Source: Lacinutrix sp. Bg11-31
GTDB taxonomy: Bacteria; Bacteroidota; Bacteroidia; Flavobacteriales; Flavobacteriaceae
Assembly (NCBI RefSeq): GCF_002831665.1
Contig: NZ_CP025118.1
Coordinates: 1,860,001-1,924,000, forward strand
Reading direction: 5' to 3'
DNA: 64,000 nt
Part shown: one piece after another, positions 36,120 to 44,635 of the stretch
How the letters are laid out: each line of letters starts with the position of its first letter
Position numbering within the stretch: position 1 is the first letter of the stretch
Translations under genes and position numbers: made by a program
The notes under the pieces: generated by a model
The model's database searches: none
The model's input: the letters and a program-made list of their open reading frames with translations, nothing else
Told to the model about the DNA's origin: nothing

Positions 36120-36461
36120 TTATAAATTGAAATCAGACTTAATTTCGTTTGCCGCTTTTTCTACAGCTTCTAAAACGTCTGCTAATTGAGAAGAAACATC
36201 TTCATTCTCTTTTTCTAGTTTTCCCCAATCTTGAACAACAATTAGTTTATCAAGAACACCTAATTCGAAAACATCGATTGTAGGCTTCATTTTATGCGCT
36301 GTTTGGTAGGTCTGAAGAAAATCACCACTTTCTACAGCTTCTTTTAAAACTATAGCATCTGCAGGCACTTCTTCTAAAAAAGTTTCAGCTAAAGCTAAGA
36401 TAAACTCTTCGTCACCTTCTGCTAATTCTCTTAATCTGTGTAGTTTGTAGTGTTCTTCCAT
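36120..36461 (-). CDS. Histidine phosphotransfer (Hpt) domain protein
   Basis: A 113-residue stand-alone Hpt protein, a four-helix phosphorelay intermediate. The phospho-acceptor is His56 in TYQTAHKMKPTIDVFEL. Flanking helices FILALAETFLEEVPADAIVLKEAVE and the long C-terminal helix fit. No hybrid kinase or response regulator is near. Its start codon directly abuts the stop of the FAH-family gene, so the two are co-transcribed. Confidence 0.85.
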   Translation of the reverse strand: MEEHYKLHRLRELAEGDEEFILALAETFLEEVPADAIVLKEAVESGDFLQTYQTAHKMKPTIDVFELGVLDKLIVVQDWGKLEKENEDVSSQLADVLEAVEKAANEIKSDFNL

Positions 36462-37073
36462 TTACTTAACTGTTATAGAAAATAACTGCTTATCCTCTAT
36501 GAATCCTTTTAGTTTATCATTAGCAACAACCTTGCCAACTCCTGCTGGAGTTCCCGTAAATATAATATCTCCAATCTTTAAAGTAAAATATTTTGAGACA
36601 TATTCTACAATTTCGTCAATTTTCCACAACATTAGGCTTGTATTTCCTTGTTGTACAATGTCGTCGTTCTTTTTTAAACTAAAACCTAAATTGTTTAAAT
36701 CTTTAAATTCTGTTTTTGGCAACCAACTACCTATTACTGCTGACCCATCGAAAGCTTTAGCTTTTTCCCAAGGTAAACCTTTTGCTTTTAATTGTGCTTG
36801 TAAATCTCGTGCTGTAAAGTCGATTCCTAGACCTATTTCGCTATAATATTTATGTGCGAATTTTTTATCGATATATTTTCCAACGCGATTAATTTTTACC
36901 AAAACCTCAACTTCATGATGCACATCGTTAGAAAATTCTGGTATAAAAAACGGTTGTTTTTTTAATAAAATTGCAGTGTCGGGCTTTAAAAACACAACAG
37001 GATCTGTTGGTTTTTCGTTTTCCAACTCTTTAATATGGTCTGTGTAATTTCTTCCTATGCAGATTAGTTTCAT
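36462..37073 (-). CDS. Fumarylacetoacetate hydrolase family protein
   Basis: A 203-residue single-domain FAH-family enzyme (C-C bond hydrolase or oxaloacetate tautomerase/decarboxylase group). Features are CIGRNYTDHIKELENEKPTDPVVFLKP, the metal-binding HHEVEVLVKI (Glu pair), LGIDFTARDLQ and the TGTPAGVGKV loop. Substrate unresolved. It is the first gene of the FAH-Hpt-cinA series on the minus strand, with a repeat element just upstream. Confidence 0.88.
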   Translation of the reverse strand: MKLICIGRNYTDHIKELENEKPTDPVVFLKPDTAILLKKQPFFIPEFSNDVHHEVEVLVKINRVGKYIDKKFAHKYYSEIGLGIDFTARDLQAQLKAKGLPWEKAKAFDGSAVIGSWLPKTEFKDLNNLGFSLKKNDDIVQQGNTSLMLWKIDEIVEYVSKYFTLKIGDIIFTGTPAGVGKVVANDKLKGFIEDKQLFSITVK

Positions 37074-37089
37074 GGCAAATTTTTAATTT

Positions 37090-37166
37090 GTCATTCCCAT
37101 GAAAATGGGAATCTTATTATATTAATGCAATTTTAAAATTGGATTCCTACCTTCGCAGGAATGACA
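37090..37166. repeat. Dispersed palindromic repeat, copy 2
   Basis: 77 bases with inverted ends GTCATTCC / GGAATGAC. The inner part includes CATGAAAATG in the left stem, ATTTTAAAATTGGATTCCT in the centre and CCTTCGCAGG in the right stem. Very similar to the copy at 50.8 kb, including the unpaired middle part. Confidence 0.8.
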
Positions 37167-37172
37167 GAGAAA

Positions 37173-37946
37173 TTAAATCTTATTATTGAAGGCTCTTAAC
37201 TTGATAGCTGTCAATACTTTTTTAGTATAAAGAGGGAAATCGGCATTTAAAAGCCAACCAAAGTAACCTGGTTCTTTATCTAAAACATCCAATACTTTTT
37301 TATTTTTATGCTTTCCAAAAGAAAAACACTCTTCTCCATCTTCGTTAAAATTAATAAAACCTGCGAAATCGGCAAACTTTTTATGCACGCTAAACTCTGC
37401 TAAAAACTTAGTATCGTTTTCTAATTCTTCGTAACGGTCTAATTGTGCTTTTAACACTTCGTAAGTTGCTAATGTATCAGCTTCTGCAGTATGTGCGTTT
37501 TCTAAACTTTTATCGCAGTAAAATTTATAAGCTGCTCCAAGTGTTCGTTTTTCCATTTTATGAAAAATAGTTTGCACATCTACAGCAACTCTTCCTTTCA
37601 TATCAAAATCCATTTCTGCACGAAGCATTTCTTCTGCTAATAATGGAATATCGAAGCGGTTAGAATTAAATCCTGCCAAATCACAATCTTTAGTCATTAC
37701 ACTAATCTCTTTTGCTAATTCCTTAAATGTTGGCTCGTTTGCAACACGCTCGTCTGTTACACCATGAATAAGTGAAACTTCTGCTGGAATTGGCATTTCT
37801 GGATTTACCAACCATGTTTTACTTTCTTTATTTCCGTTTGGAAACACCTTTAAAATCGAGATTTCAACAACTCTATCTTTAGAAATATTAATACCTGTAG
37901 TTTCTAAATCGAAAAAGCAAATTGGTTTTGTGAGATTTAATTGCAT
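37173..37946 (-). CDS. 3'-5' exonuclease, DnaQ-like
   Basis: A 257-residue DEDDh-type exonuclease. Exo I motif FFDLETTGI (Asp13, Glu15), Exo II with LAGFNSNRFDIPLL, and Exo III with NAHTAEADTLATYEVL giving His and Asp. A C-terminal ~80-residue extension (KFADFAGFINFNEDGEECFSFG...) is common in Bacteroidota homologues. It may act in DNA repair or proofreading. It is divergent from a glutaredoxin-like gene. Confidence 0.9.
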   Translation of the reverse strand: MQLNLTKPICFFDLETTGINISKDRVVEISILKVFPNGNKESKTWLVNPEMPIPAEVSLIHGVTDERVANEPTFKELAKEISVMTKDCDLAGFNSNRFDIPLLAEEMLRAEMDFDMKGRVAVDVQTIFHKMEKRTLGAAYKFYCDKSLENAHTAEADTLATYEVLKAQLDRYEELENDTKFLAEFSVHKKFADFAGFINFNEDGEECFSFGKHKNKKVLDVLDKEPGYFGWLLNADFPLYTKKVLTAIKLRAFNNKI

Positions 37947-37954
37947 GTAATTGT

Positions 37955-37978
37955 TAATTTTGCACCAAAAACTGGTGC
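37955..37978 (+). promoter_or_regulatory. Promoter box plus hairpin for the glutaredoxin-like gene
   Basis: TAATTTTG (37955-37962) is a full -7 match, followed at once by the hairpin GCACCA-AAAAC-TGGTGC (37962-37978), which would be at the transcript 5' end or a repressor site. The exonuclease start codon is just 9 bases to the left on the other strand. Confidence 0.5.
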
Positions 37979-38034
37979 GATTTATGCAAATATAAATGTA
38001 TTATATTATTTTTACTTTGATATCAATTATAAAT

Positions 38035-38673
38035 ATGAAGACATACCTTACTCTAATAACTTTCTTGCTACTTACATTAAATAGTTTTGCTCAAAACGAT
38101 CATAAATTCGTTAAACTTTCCGAAGAAAAAAAAGGCAAACGCCTTACGCTCTACGTTACAAATACAGATTCTATTTCTTACGATATTTTCCTAAAAGTAG
38201 ATACCAAAGATTATAGACGTAGTAGCAACAGGCCTATTATTAGAAATATTGCTGCTAACAGCAAAATAAAAATAATGACACTTATTCAACTAACAGAAAC
38301 AGAAGGCAACTACGACTCTGTTTTTATTGTTAATGAAGTTGCTTACGCTTTAGATTTAGAAAAAGATTTTGAAGTTTTAGAGTTTAAATTAGATCGCGCT
38401 ATTAAAGACCAGAAAGTAACAATTTTTACTAAAAACGACTGTGTTATTTGCCCAGACACCAAACGTATTTTAGAGAACAATAAGATTGCTTACACAGAGT
38501 ATAATATCGATAAAGACAGTACCATTTATCTTAAAATAATTAAAGAATTTCAAGCAGATAAAAAGAACCGTTTCGAAAACCGCATTCCACTTTTAAAAAT
38601 AGAGAGTGAGGTTTATAATAATATTTCGAGCGTTGAAGATTTTATTGGTGCTTTACGTGAGGCTTTTAACTAA
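38035..38673 (+). CDS. Exported protein with glutaredoxin-like domain
   Basis: A 212-residue exported protein. The ATG at 38035 gives a good Sec signal peptide (NSFAQ cleavage); an upstream in-frame ATG (37996) would add 13 residues before it. The middle region (about 20-120) is all-beta. The C-terminal domain (about 123-205) looks like glutaredoxin: KVTIFTKNDCVICPDTKR, with Cys-Val-Ile-Cys. A periplasmic location for a CxxC glutaredoxin-like domain is unusual and suggests a disulfide role; this is inference. Confidence 0.72.
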   Translation: MKTYLTLITFLLLTLNSFAQNDHKFVKLSEEKKGKRLTLYVTNTDSISYDIFLKVDTKDYRRSSNRPIIRNIAANSKIKIMTLIQLTETEGNYDSVFIVNEVAYALDLEKDFEVLEFKLDRAIKDQKVTIFTKNDCVICPDTKRILENNKIAYTEYNIDKDSTIYLKIIKEFQADKKNRFENRIPLLKIESEVYNNISSVEDFIGALREAFN

Positions 38674-38722
38674 GCTTTAATTATTTGAAAATATACACCT
38701 CAAAAATAATAAGATTTAATAA

Positions 38723-39442
38723 ATGAAAGATTTAAAAAGTAAAAAAGCAATAATTACTGGAGGCGGAAGAGGATTAGGAAAAGCGACAGCCATTGCTTTT
38801 GCAAAGGAAGGAATAGACGTGGCTATAACAGGAAGAAATGAAACCGTTTTAAAAGAAACCGTTTTAGAATTAGAATCGCTTGGAATTAATGCTACCTATT
38901 CTGTTTTTGATGTTAGTAATTACGAAGAAGTAAAAACTGGTATAAAAAATATAATAAACACATTTGGTACTGTAGATATTTTAGTAAATAATGCTGGAAT
39001 TGCTGCCTTTGGTTCGTTTAACGATATGGATGTTAAACAATGGAGCCAAATTATACAAACCAATCTTATGGGAATGTATTATGTAACTAAAGAGGTTTTA
39101 CCTTATTTAATAGAAAAAAATGAAGGTGATATTATTAACGTATCTTCTACTGCTGGATTAAACGGAAATGCCACTACTTCTGCCTATTCTGCTTCTAAAT
39201 TTGCAGTAATAGGAATGTCGGAATCTTTAATGAAAGAAGTACGTAAAAACAATATTAGAGTTTGCACATTAACACCAAGCACAATAGCGTCTGACATGTC
39301 TGTATAATTAGGTATTGCAGATAAAGACTCTCAAGACAGTGTTTTACAACCAGAAGATTTTGCAGAGCTTGTAGTTGCAGGTTTAAAGTTACCTAGAAGA
39401 GCTATGTTAAAAAGTGTAGCATTATGGTCTACAAATCCATAA
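38723..39442 (+). pseudogene. SDR-family oxidoreductase with in-frame stop
   Basis: A short-chain dehydrogenase. Cofactor motif GGGRGLGKATAIAF, NNAGIAAFG, catalytic Ser-Tyr-Lys in STAGLNGNA...AYSASKFAV. A TAA at 39305-39307 ends translation after SDMSV (194 residues). The same frame then runs on through GIADKDSQDSVLQPEDFAELVVAG to a second stop at 39440-39442, which is the normal C-terminus of this family (239 residues in all). So one nonsense change removes the last ~45 residues. The product may be inactive, or the base may be wrong. Confidence 0.8.
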
Positions 39443-39577
39443 TTTTATTATTTATTAAATAATAGAGAAACGTTTATTTTAGATATTTAAGCAAGACTCA
39501 CTTTATCAAAAAAAATAGTCGACCTTCGTTTAATCTCGAAATTTCGGGAATAAAAACATTGACAACAGTTTTAAGAC

Positions 39578-40177
39578 ATGAAAATAAAAATTCTAAAATC
39601 AAATATTCAACTTGAAAACGATAGAGTCTTACTTCTTCCTTTTACCGATGAAAGAAATGAAGAACTTAAAGACATAATTTTCGATAAAGAAATTTGGGAA
39701 TTTATGGGATCGAACATAAATAATGAACAAGGTTTAAAAAACTATATAGCAAAAACGATTAAGGACAAAAACAACCGTCTTTGCTATCCTTTTTTAATTA
39801 TCGATAAAGAAACTAATAAAGTTGCAGGTTGTACAAGGTACGGAAACGTAGATGCTGCAAATAAAAAATGTGAGATTGGTTGGACTTGGTTTGGAACAGA
39901 TTTTCAAGGCACAGGACTAAACAAAGCTGCTAAGCATGAATTATTACAATTTGGGTTTGAAACTATTGGGTTTAAAAGAATACAATTTAGTGTCGATAGC
40001 AAAAACATAAAAGCGCAAAGAGCAGTAGAAAAACTAGGAGCGCAAAAAGAAGGTGTTTTTAGAAATAACAACGTCGCACCAAGTGGAGACAGCAGAACCG
40101 ATATTTATTATAGTATAATAAAAGACGAATGGCAGGCTTTAAAAGATGAAATTTTTCCTGAGTTTTTAGTTTATTAA
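39578..40177 (+). CDS. GNAT-family N-acetyltransferase (RimJ/RimL-like)
   Basis: A 199-residue acetyltransferase. The RimJ/L pattern is visible: VLLLPFTDERNEEL, IGWTWFGTDFQGTGLNKAAKHELLQFGFE (acetyl-CoA loop) and RIQFSVDSKNIKAQRAVEKLGAQKEG. Substrate unknown. It has a direct copy of AAAAAATAGTCGA on either side and ends at a 19-bp terminator shared with the convergent DUF3494 gene. Confidence 0.88.
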   Translation: MKIKILKSNIQLENDRVLLLPFTDERNEELKDIIFDKEIWEFMGSNINNEQGLKNYIAKTIKDKNNRLCYPFLIIDKETNKVAGCTRYGNVDAANKKCEIGWTWFGTDFQGTGLNKAAKHELLQFGFETIGFKRIQFSVDSKNIKAQRAVEKLGAQKEGVFRNNNVAPSGDSRTDIYYSIIKDEWQALKDEIFPEFLVY

Positions 40178-40214
40178 GAACAAGTATATTGTAAAAAAAT
40201 TAAAACATTTAATA

Positions 40215-40255
40215 AAACACAAAAAGCACAGTTTATAACTGTGCTTTTTGTGTTT
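40215..40255. terminator. Bidirectional terminator between GNAT and DUF3494 genes
   Basis: Perfect 19-bp stem with a TAT loop: AAACACAAAAAGCACAGTT / AACTGTGCTTTTTGTGTTT. It lies between convergent genes and works for both. Confidence 0.85.
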
Positions 40256-40321
40256 AAACTGGCTTGACTATGTTAAAAAAATAGTCGAACTTAATTTCTG
40301 CTTTTCAAAAATGCTAAATAA

Positions 40322-41596
40322 TTAATAAACAGAACGAATTAGCGACAATACTCTATTATTAAGTATCGATTCACCACCATTTACCTTCCAACGCACCTCT
40401 ATAGATTCTCCAATTGCAAGAGTAGTAATCATTGCTTGTAGAGAAACAACTGAACTGTTCAATTTAATTATTCTACTAGAATTAACGACCTCAAATCCAT
40501 TTTGATATATACTATAAGTTGTAGCATCTCCAGACATTGTCCCAGGAGAGTACTCCGCTCCAAAATGTGTACCTACTATTGTTATAGCTCCCAATCCTGT
40601 TCCAACATCTCCAGTAATCGAAGAAGTTGCCGTATCTGAAATTGCTCCATTAGAGCTCCACATTGCAAGTGTAGAAAGAACTCCTAAATCAATAAACGAG
40701 TCACCCAATGGAACTGTAACAATACAACTTGCCGCTATACTTACAGCTCCAGACTTTGTAAACATTCTTCCCTCTAGACTTGAACTAGCGCCTAATGAAA
40801 TAGCTCCGGCTAAAGAAACTAAAGTTCCTTTCATCGCAGCTCCTGAAGCAGTAGACATAGCTGCCTGAGACATCCAAAATACATTATTAGAAGTTGCTCC
40901 ATTAATTAAAACTACACTTGAAGTCGCTGCAGTAGTAAATGCTCCAGTGCTTCTAATAATAAATACAGAATCTGAATCCCCTCCTCCATCAAGAGTAAGA
41001 ACACCCCCTCCAATCGATGCTGCTCCTGCAACATCGTAGACGCCAGGAGACAAGACTTCTCCTCCTGTAAAAACAGCAGCATGAGGCACACCTCCTGGCA
41101 TAGCTGTTAAATCTTGATAAACTTGGTCCATATCAATAATAGCTTGACTACTACTAAATGATGATGATCCTTCTAAATTGTTTTGCTGAGCATTAAACAA
41201 TACAAGAAAGGTACCTACTTGAGGAGACACTGTCATACCTGGCACCAATAAACTACTTGTAGATATGGTACTAATAATATCATCAAAAACTACAGAACCA
41301 ACAGTAGGCTCATCATACCCTTTTACACCTACCCAAATAGGATTTAAAGGAGTTCCTGTGTTTAATTGTCCATCATTATAAGATGTATTATAAATCATTA
41401 AACCATTCGCTGGCAACACCATATTATCTCTTTCGGTTGTCGTTAATCTTGGCATTAAGAATCCTTTCTCAACAGAAAAAACATCTAACATAGAGGAATC
41501 ATCTGGCACCTCGGTTCCTATACCAACCTGAGCATTTAGACTAATTGAAAATAATAAAACAAACGAAATTAAAAAATGATTGAAAGTAGGTTTCAT
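40322..41596 (-). CDS. Ice-binding-like (DUF3494) secreted protein
   Basis: A 424-residue exported protein. Signal peptide 1-22 (SLNAQ). Residues 23-100 are a flavobacterial N-terminal region (VGIGTEVPDDSSMLDV, GFLMPRLTTTERDNM, GLMIYNTSYNDGQLN). Residues ~148-296 have the central and C-terminal DUF3494 pattern (SPGVYDVAGAASI, LTLDGGGDSDSVFIIR, NNVFWMSQAAM, LEGRMFTKSGAVSIAASC). The FIDLGVLSTLAMWSSNGAI segment and SITGDVGT, normally at the N-terminal end of the domain, come afterwards (301-350). No T9SS sorting motif was seen. Ice binding is possible but unproven; adhesion is an alternative. Confidence 0.72.
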   Translation of the reverse strand: MKPTFNHFLISFVLLFSISLNAQVGIGTEVPDDSSMLDVFSVEKGFLMPRLTTTERDNMVLPANGLMIYNTSYNDGQLNTGTPLNPIWVGVKGYDEPTVGSVVFDDIISTISTSSLLVPGMTVSPQVGTFLVLFNAQQNNLEGSSSFSSSQAIIDMDQVYQDLTAMPGGVPHAAVFTGGEVLSPGVYDVAGAASIGGGVLTLDGGGDSDSVFIIRSTGAFTTAATSSVVLINGATSNNVFWMSQAAMSTASGAAMKGTLVSLAGAISLGASSSLEGRMFTKSGAVSIAASCIVTVPLGDSFIDLGVLSTLAMWSSNGAISDTATSSITGDVGTGLGAITIVGTHFGAEYSPGTMSGDATTYSIYQNGFEVVNSSRIIKLNSSVVSLQAMITTLAIGESIEVRWKVNGGESILNNRVLSLIRSVY

Positions 41597-42091
41597 AAAT
41601 GTGTTTTTTTTGTGTTAAACAAATTAAGTTCAGTATAATTTATACCTCTATAAATAAGATTTGTTATAATAAATTAAAGGGTACTCCGAAACTGAACGGA
41701 TTAAGAAAGTGAATTAAAAATAATGTTAATATAAAATAAAACAGAAAAATAAAAATGCTATAGATTAACAGGAACCAATCAGTTTGAGTTGGTTGTTTTA
41801 ACAGAGTAGTTCTAAATTTCTAATGAAACCTATAGATTTATTGGTGCTAATGTAAACTATAATACATTAACACAACATAAAAGACTTAATTTACTAACTT
41901 TAAATCAATTCCTTAAGATTTGCTTAAAGAGTAAGTACTACAACAAAAAACCTTTACTATAAAACAAAAAAAAGCACAGTTATAAAAACTGTGCTTTTCG
42001 CTTTACTATCTTTTTACTATTTAGAATGCTTTATGAGATTCTTCGACTCCAAATATATTCGGAATACCCTGAATGACATAAATAAATAATT
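41597..42091. other. 495-base spacer between DUF3494 and E2 genes
   Basis: Contains a weak hairpin (AACCAA / TTGGTT at 41773-41794), the E2 terminator (41970-41998), and a repeat-like GAATGACATAA end near 42068. No reading frame or clear promoter was seen. Confidence 0.55.
41970..41998 (-). terminator. Terminator after the E2 gene
   Basis: Stem AAAAGCACAGTT / AACTGTGCTTTT, followed on the minus strand by a U-run. The stem repeats the inner part of the terminator at 40215-40255 on the other side of the DUF3494 gene. Confidence 0.75.
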
Positions 42092-43417
42092 TTAAATCTC
42101 ACGATTAACATCCCAAGCCTCTAAATAATCTTTTACTGCTTTAACAAATTGACCTCCAAGTGCACCATTTACCACTCTGTGATCGTAAGAGTGCGATAAG
42201 AACATTCTATAACGAATACCAATAAAATCGCCATCTGGAGTTTCTATAACAGCAGGTACTTTACGTATTGCACCTAAAGCTAATATCCCTACTTGTGGTT
42301 GATTAATAATTGGTGTTCCCATAATACTACCAAACGTACCAACGTTAGTTACCGTATACGTTCCACCTTGAATATCGTCTGGCTTTAATTTATTATCCCT
42401 TGCTCTACCTGCTAAATCGTTAACAGCTTTCGTCATACCAACTAAATTAAGCTGGTCTGCATTTTTAATAACTGGCACTATTAAGTTTCCGTTACCTAAT
42501 GCAGCAGCCATACCAAGGTTAATATTTTTCTTTTTAACGATTGTATCGCCTTGTAGAGAAATATTCATCATTGGGAAATCGCGTAATGCTTTTGCAATAG
42601 CTTCCATAAAGATTGGTGTAAACGTAAGGTTTTCGCCTTCTCGTTTCATAAACACATCCTTCATTTTCTTTCTCCAATTCCAGATATTAGTAACATCTGC
42701 CTCTATAAAACTTTGAACGTGTGCACTAGTTTGCACACTTTCTACCATGTGATGTGCAATAATTTTGCCCATTCTGGTCATTTCTATAATTTCATCACCT
42801 TCTGCAGCCATAACTGGAGCAGCTGTTTTTTTAGCTACTGTTTTTACAGGAGCTTTAGCAGCTTGAGTAACTGGAGCAGCAATAGCTTGAACTGGTTGCG
42901 AACCTCTAGTTTTTAAATATGCTTGCATATCTGCTTTGGTAACACGGCTATCTTTCCCAGAACCAGGAATAGTATCTAATTCTGCTTGTGCAATACCTTC
43001 GGCTTTAGCCATATTTTTTACTAATGGCGAATAAAAACGTTCTCCATTAGAACTAATTGGTGCAGCAGTTTCTTGAGCAGCAACAACTGTTTGTGCTACA
43101 TCTGCAACAGCAGGAGCTGTTTTCTCTTCTACAACTTCTTGTGTTTTTTGAGCTTCGGCAGAAGCATTACCTTCACCTTCTGTTTCAATTACAGCGATAA
43201 TTTGCCCAACTTGAACAACATCGTCTACATTAAAAAGTATTTCTACTAAAACGCCATCTACTTCACTTGGCACTTCGCTATCTACTTTATCTGTTGCAAT
43301 TTCTAAGATTGCTTCATCTTGTTCTATAGTATCACCAACCTCTTTTAACCATGAAGTAATTGTTGCCTCAGCAACACTTTCTCCCATTTTCGGTAATTTT
43401 AGTTCAAATCTTGCCAT
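42092..43417 (-). CDS. 2-oxo acid dehydrogenase E2 (dihydrolipoyl acyltransferase)
   Basis: A 441-residue E2 subunit. Lipoyl domain 1-76 with the lipoyl-lysine in EIATDKVDSEVPSE (Lys44), Ala/Pro-rich linkers, a peripheral subunit-binding domain (about 130-165, YSPLVKNMAKAEGIA), and the catalytic domain from about residue 210. The active-site HxxxDG motif reads His413-Arg-Val-Val-Asn417-Gly, with Asn where Asp is usual. The sequence fits branched-chain or 2-oxoglutarate E2; which one is not decided. No E1 or E3 gene is adjacent. A -7 box lies 37 bases upstream. Confidence 0.9.
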   Translation of the reverse strand: MARFELKLPKMGESVAEATITSWLKEVGDTIEQDEAILEIATDKVDSEVPSEVDGVLVEILFNVDDVVQVGQIIAVIETEGEGNASAEAQKTQEVVEEKTAPAVADVAQTVVAAQETAAPISSNGERFYSPLVKNMAKAEGIAQAELDTIPGSGKDSRVTKADMQAYLKTRGSQPVQAIAAPVTQAAKAPVKTVAKKTAAPVMAAEGDEIIEMTRMGKIIAHHMVESVQTSAHVQSFIEADVTNIWNWRKKMKDVFMKREGENLTFTPIFMEAIAKALRDFPMMNISLQGDTIVKKKNINLGMAAALGNGNLIVPVIKNADQLNLVGMTKAVNDLAGRARDNKLKPDDIQGGTYTVTNVGTFGSIMGTPIINQPQVGILALGAIRKVPAVIETPDGDFIGIRYRMFLSHSYDHRVVNGALGGQFVKAVKDYLEAWDVNREI

Positions 43418-43454
43418 ATTAATAAAAAATGTGTCTTTTTATAATTTTAGAATG

Positions 43455-43462
43455 CAAAATTA
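43455..43462 (-). promoter_or_regulatory. -7 box for the E2 gene
   Basis: TAATTTTG on the minus strand, 37 bases before the start codon; no clear -33. Confidence 0.45.
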
Positions 43463-43531
43463 CTAAAAAATAGTCTATTTACCTGACTATTCAATATAAT
43501 TTTAAATTCTATTATTCTAATACTATGATAC

Positions 43532-44635
43532 TTAAAAGTGTACCAGCTCTCCTCTACTTTTAGAGGAATGACTTCCAAGTATAAAATTAGCGTTTTTTGG
43601 AAGTATTTTGAATGATATATTTTTATTTTTTTCTGAAGTTTCCATTTGCTGAATAATCTCTTGAAAACTAATGCAATTAACATCGAAAATAACTTGAGTT
43701 CTATCTTTTATTTCAGAAAGATTAGAAACTTGTTTTACGGGTTTCGATAGTTTACTCTTTAATGCTTCATTTTTTGTATTCGAAACCAAAGTATAGTTCT
43801 CGAAATTTAGTTTTTCAACTGAAGCTTTACCTCCAAATAATCTTGCAGATTGTATTCCTAAAAACACTAAAGCATCGAAAACAATATTACTTTTAAAATG
43901 TTTTTTATAGAAAATTTGCATTGCACCATAAAAACGCTTCGCATAGGTTTTGTCTTTTAAGGTACTTTCTCCTTTATAATGGATAACTGAAGTTTCTCCA
44001 AAATAGAAACTTTGATATCCTGCTTTTTTTATCTTGTAACTTAAATCTATGTCTTCTCCATACATAAAGTAATCTTCGTCGAAACCTTTAACTTCGTTAT
44101 AAACACTACGTTTTAGTAACATAAAAGCACCAACAAATACATCTACTTTACCAATTTCACTTTCTTTTAAATGGTTTGCGTAATAGTGTTTAGAATTCCC
44201 TAACGCTTTATTAATTGCAATTTTGGTTACAGGAACATTACGTTTACTTTCTGGTAAATAATTTCCGTTGCCATCGATTAATTTACAACCAACGATTCCG
44301 AGACTCTTTTGTTTTTCGGCGAAAGCCAAAAGTGTTTTAAAAGTATTTTCTTCAACAACTGTGTCTGGATTTAGTATGCAAAGGTATTCGCCTTTTGCTT
44401 GCTTAACACCAATATTATTACCTTTAGAAAAACCAGAGTTCTCTTTATTTTCTATAAGTTTTACATTTGGAAATTTCTTTTTTACCATTGCACAACTATC
44501 ATCTTGAGAGTTGTTATCGATTACAATAATTTCGGCATCTAAACCTTGAATAGCAGCTTCCACGCTTTGCAAGCACAACTGTAAAAAGTAGTGTACGTTG
44601 TAGTTTAATATGATTATAGAAAGTTGCAAATGCAA
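43532..44635 (-). CDS. Family 2 glycosyltransferase
   Basis: A 367-residue GT-A fold glycosyltransferase: LSIIILNYNVHYFL, EIIVIDNNSQDDS, the DxD-type CILNPDTVVEE, KRSVYNEVKGFDEDYFMYGEDIDLSYKIKKAGY and HYKGESTLKD. This is the rhamnosyltransferase-like group. The C-terminal ~80 residues form an additional domain. The start codon abuts the recR stop, so recR and this gene are co-transcribed, an arrangement I recall from other flavobacteria. Sugar and acceptor unknown. Confidence 0.9.
   Translation of the reverse strand: MHLQLSIIILNYNVHYFLQLCLQSVEAAIQGLDAEIIVIDNNSQDDSCAMVKKKFPNVKLIENKENSGFSKGNNIGVKQAKGEYLCILNPDTVVEENTFKTLLAFAEKQKSLGIVGCKLIDGNGNYLPESKRNVPVTKIAINKALGNSKHYYANHLKESEIGKVDVFVGAFMLLKRSVYNEVKGFDEDYFMYGEDIDLSYKIKKAGYQSFYFGETSVIHYKGESTLKDKTYAKRFYGAMQIFYKKHFKSNIVFDALVFLGIQSARLFGGKASVEKLNFENYTLVSNTKNEALKSKLSKPVKQVSNLSEIKDRTQVIFDVNCISFQEIIQQMETSEKNKNISFKILPKNANFILGSHSSKSRGELVHF

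Noticed and set aside
36120..36461. Hpt protein as part of a local phosphorelay
   Set aside because: No hybrid kinase or response regulator is adjacent. Its operon with FAH-family and cinA genes gives no signalling context.
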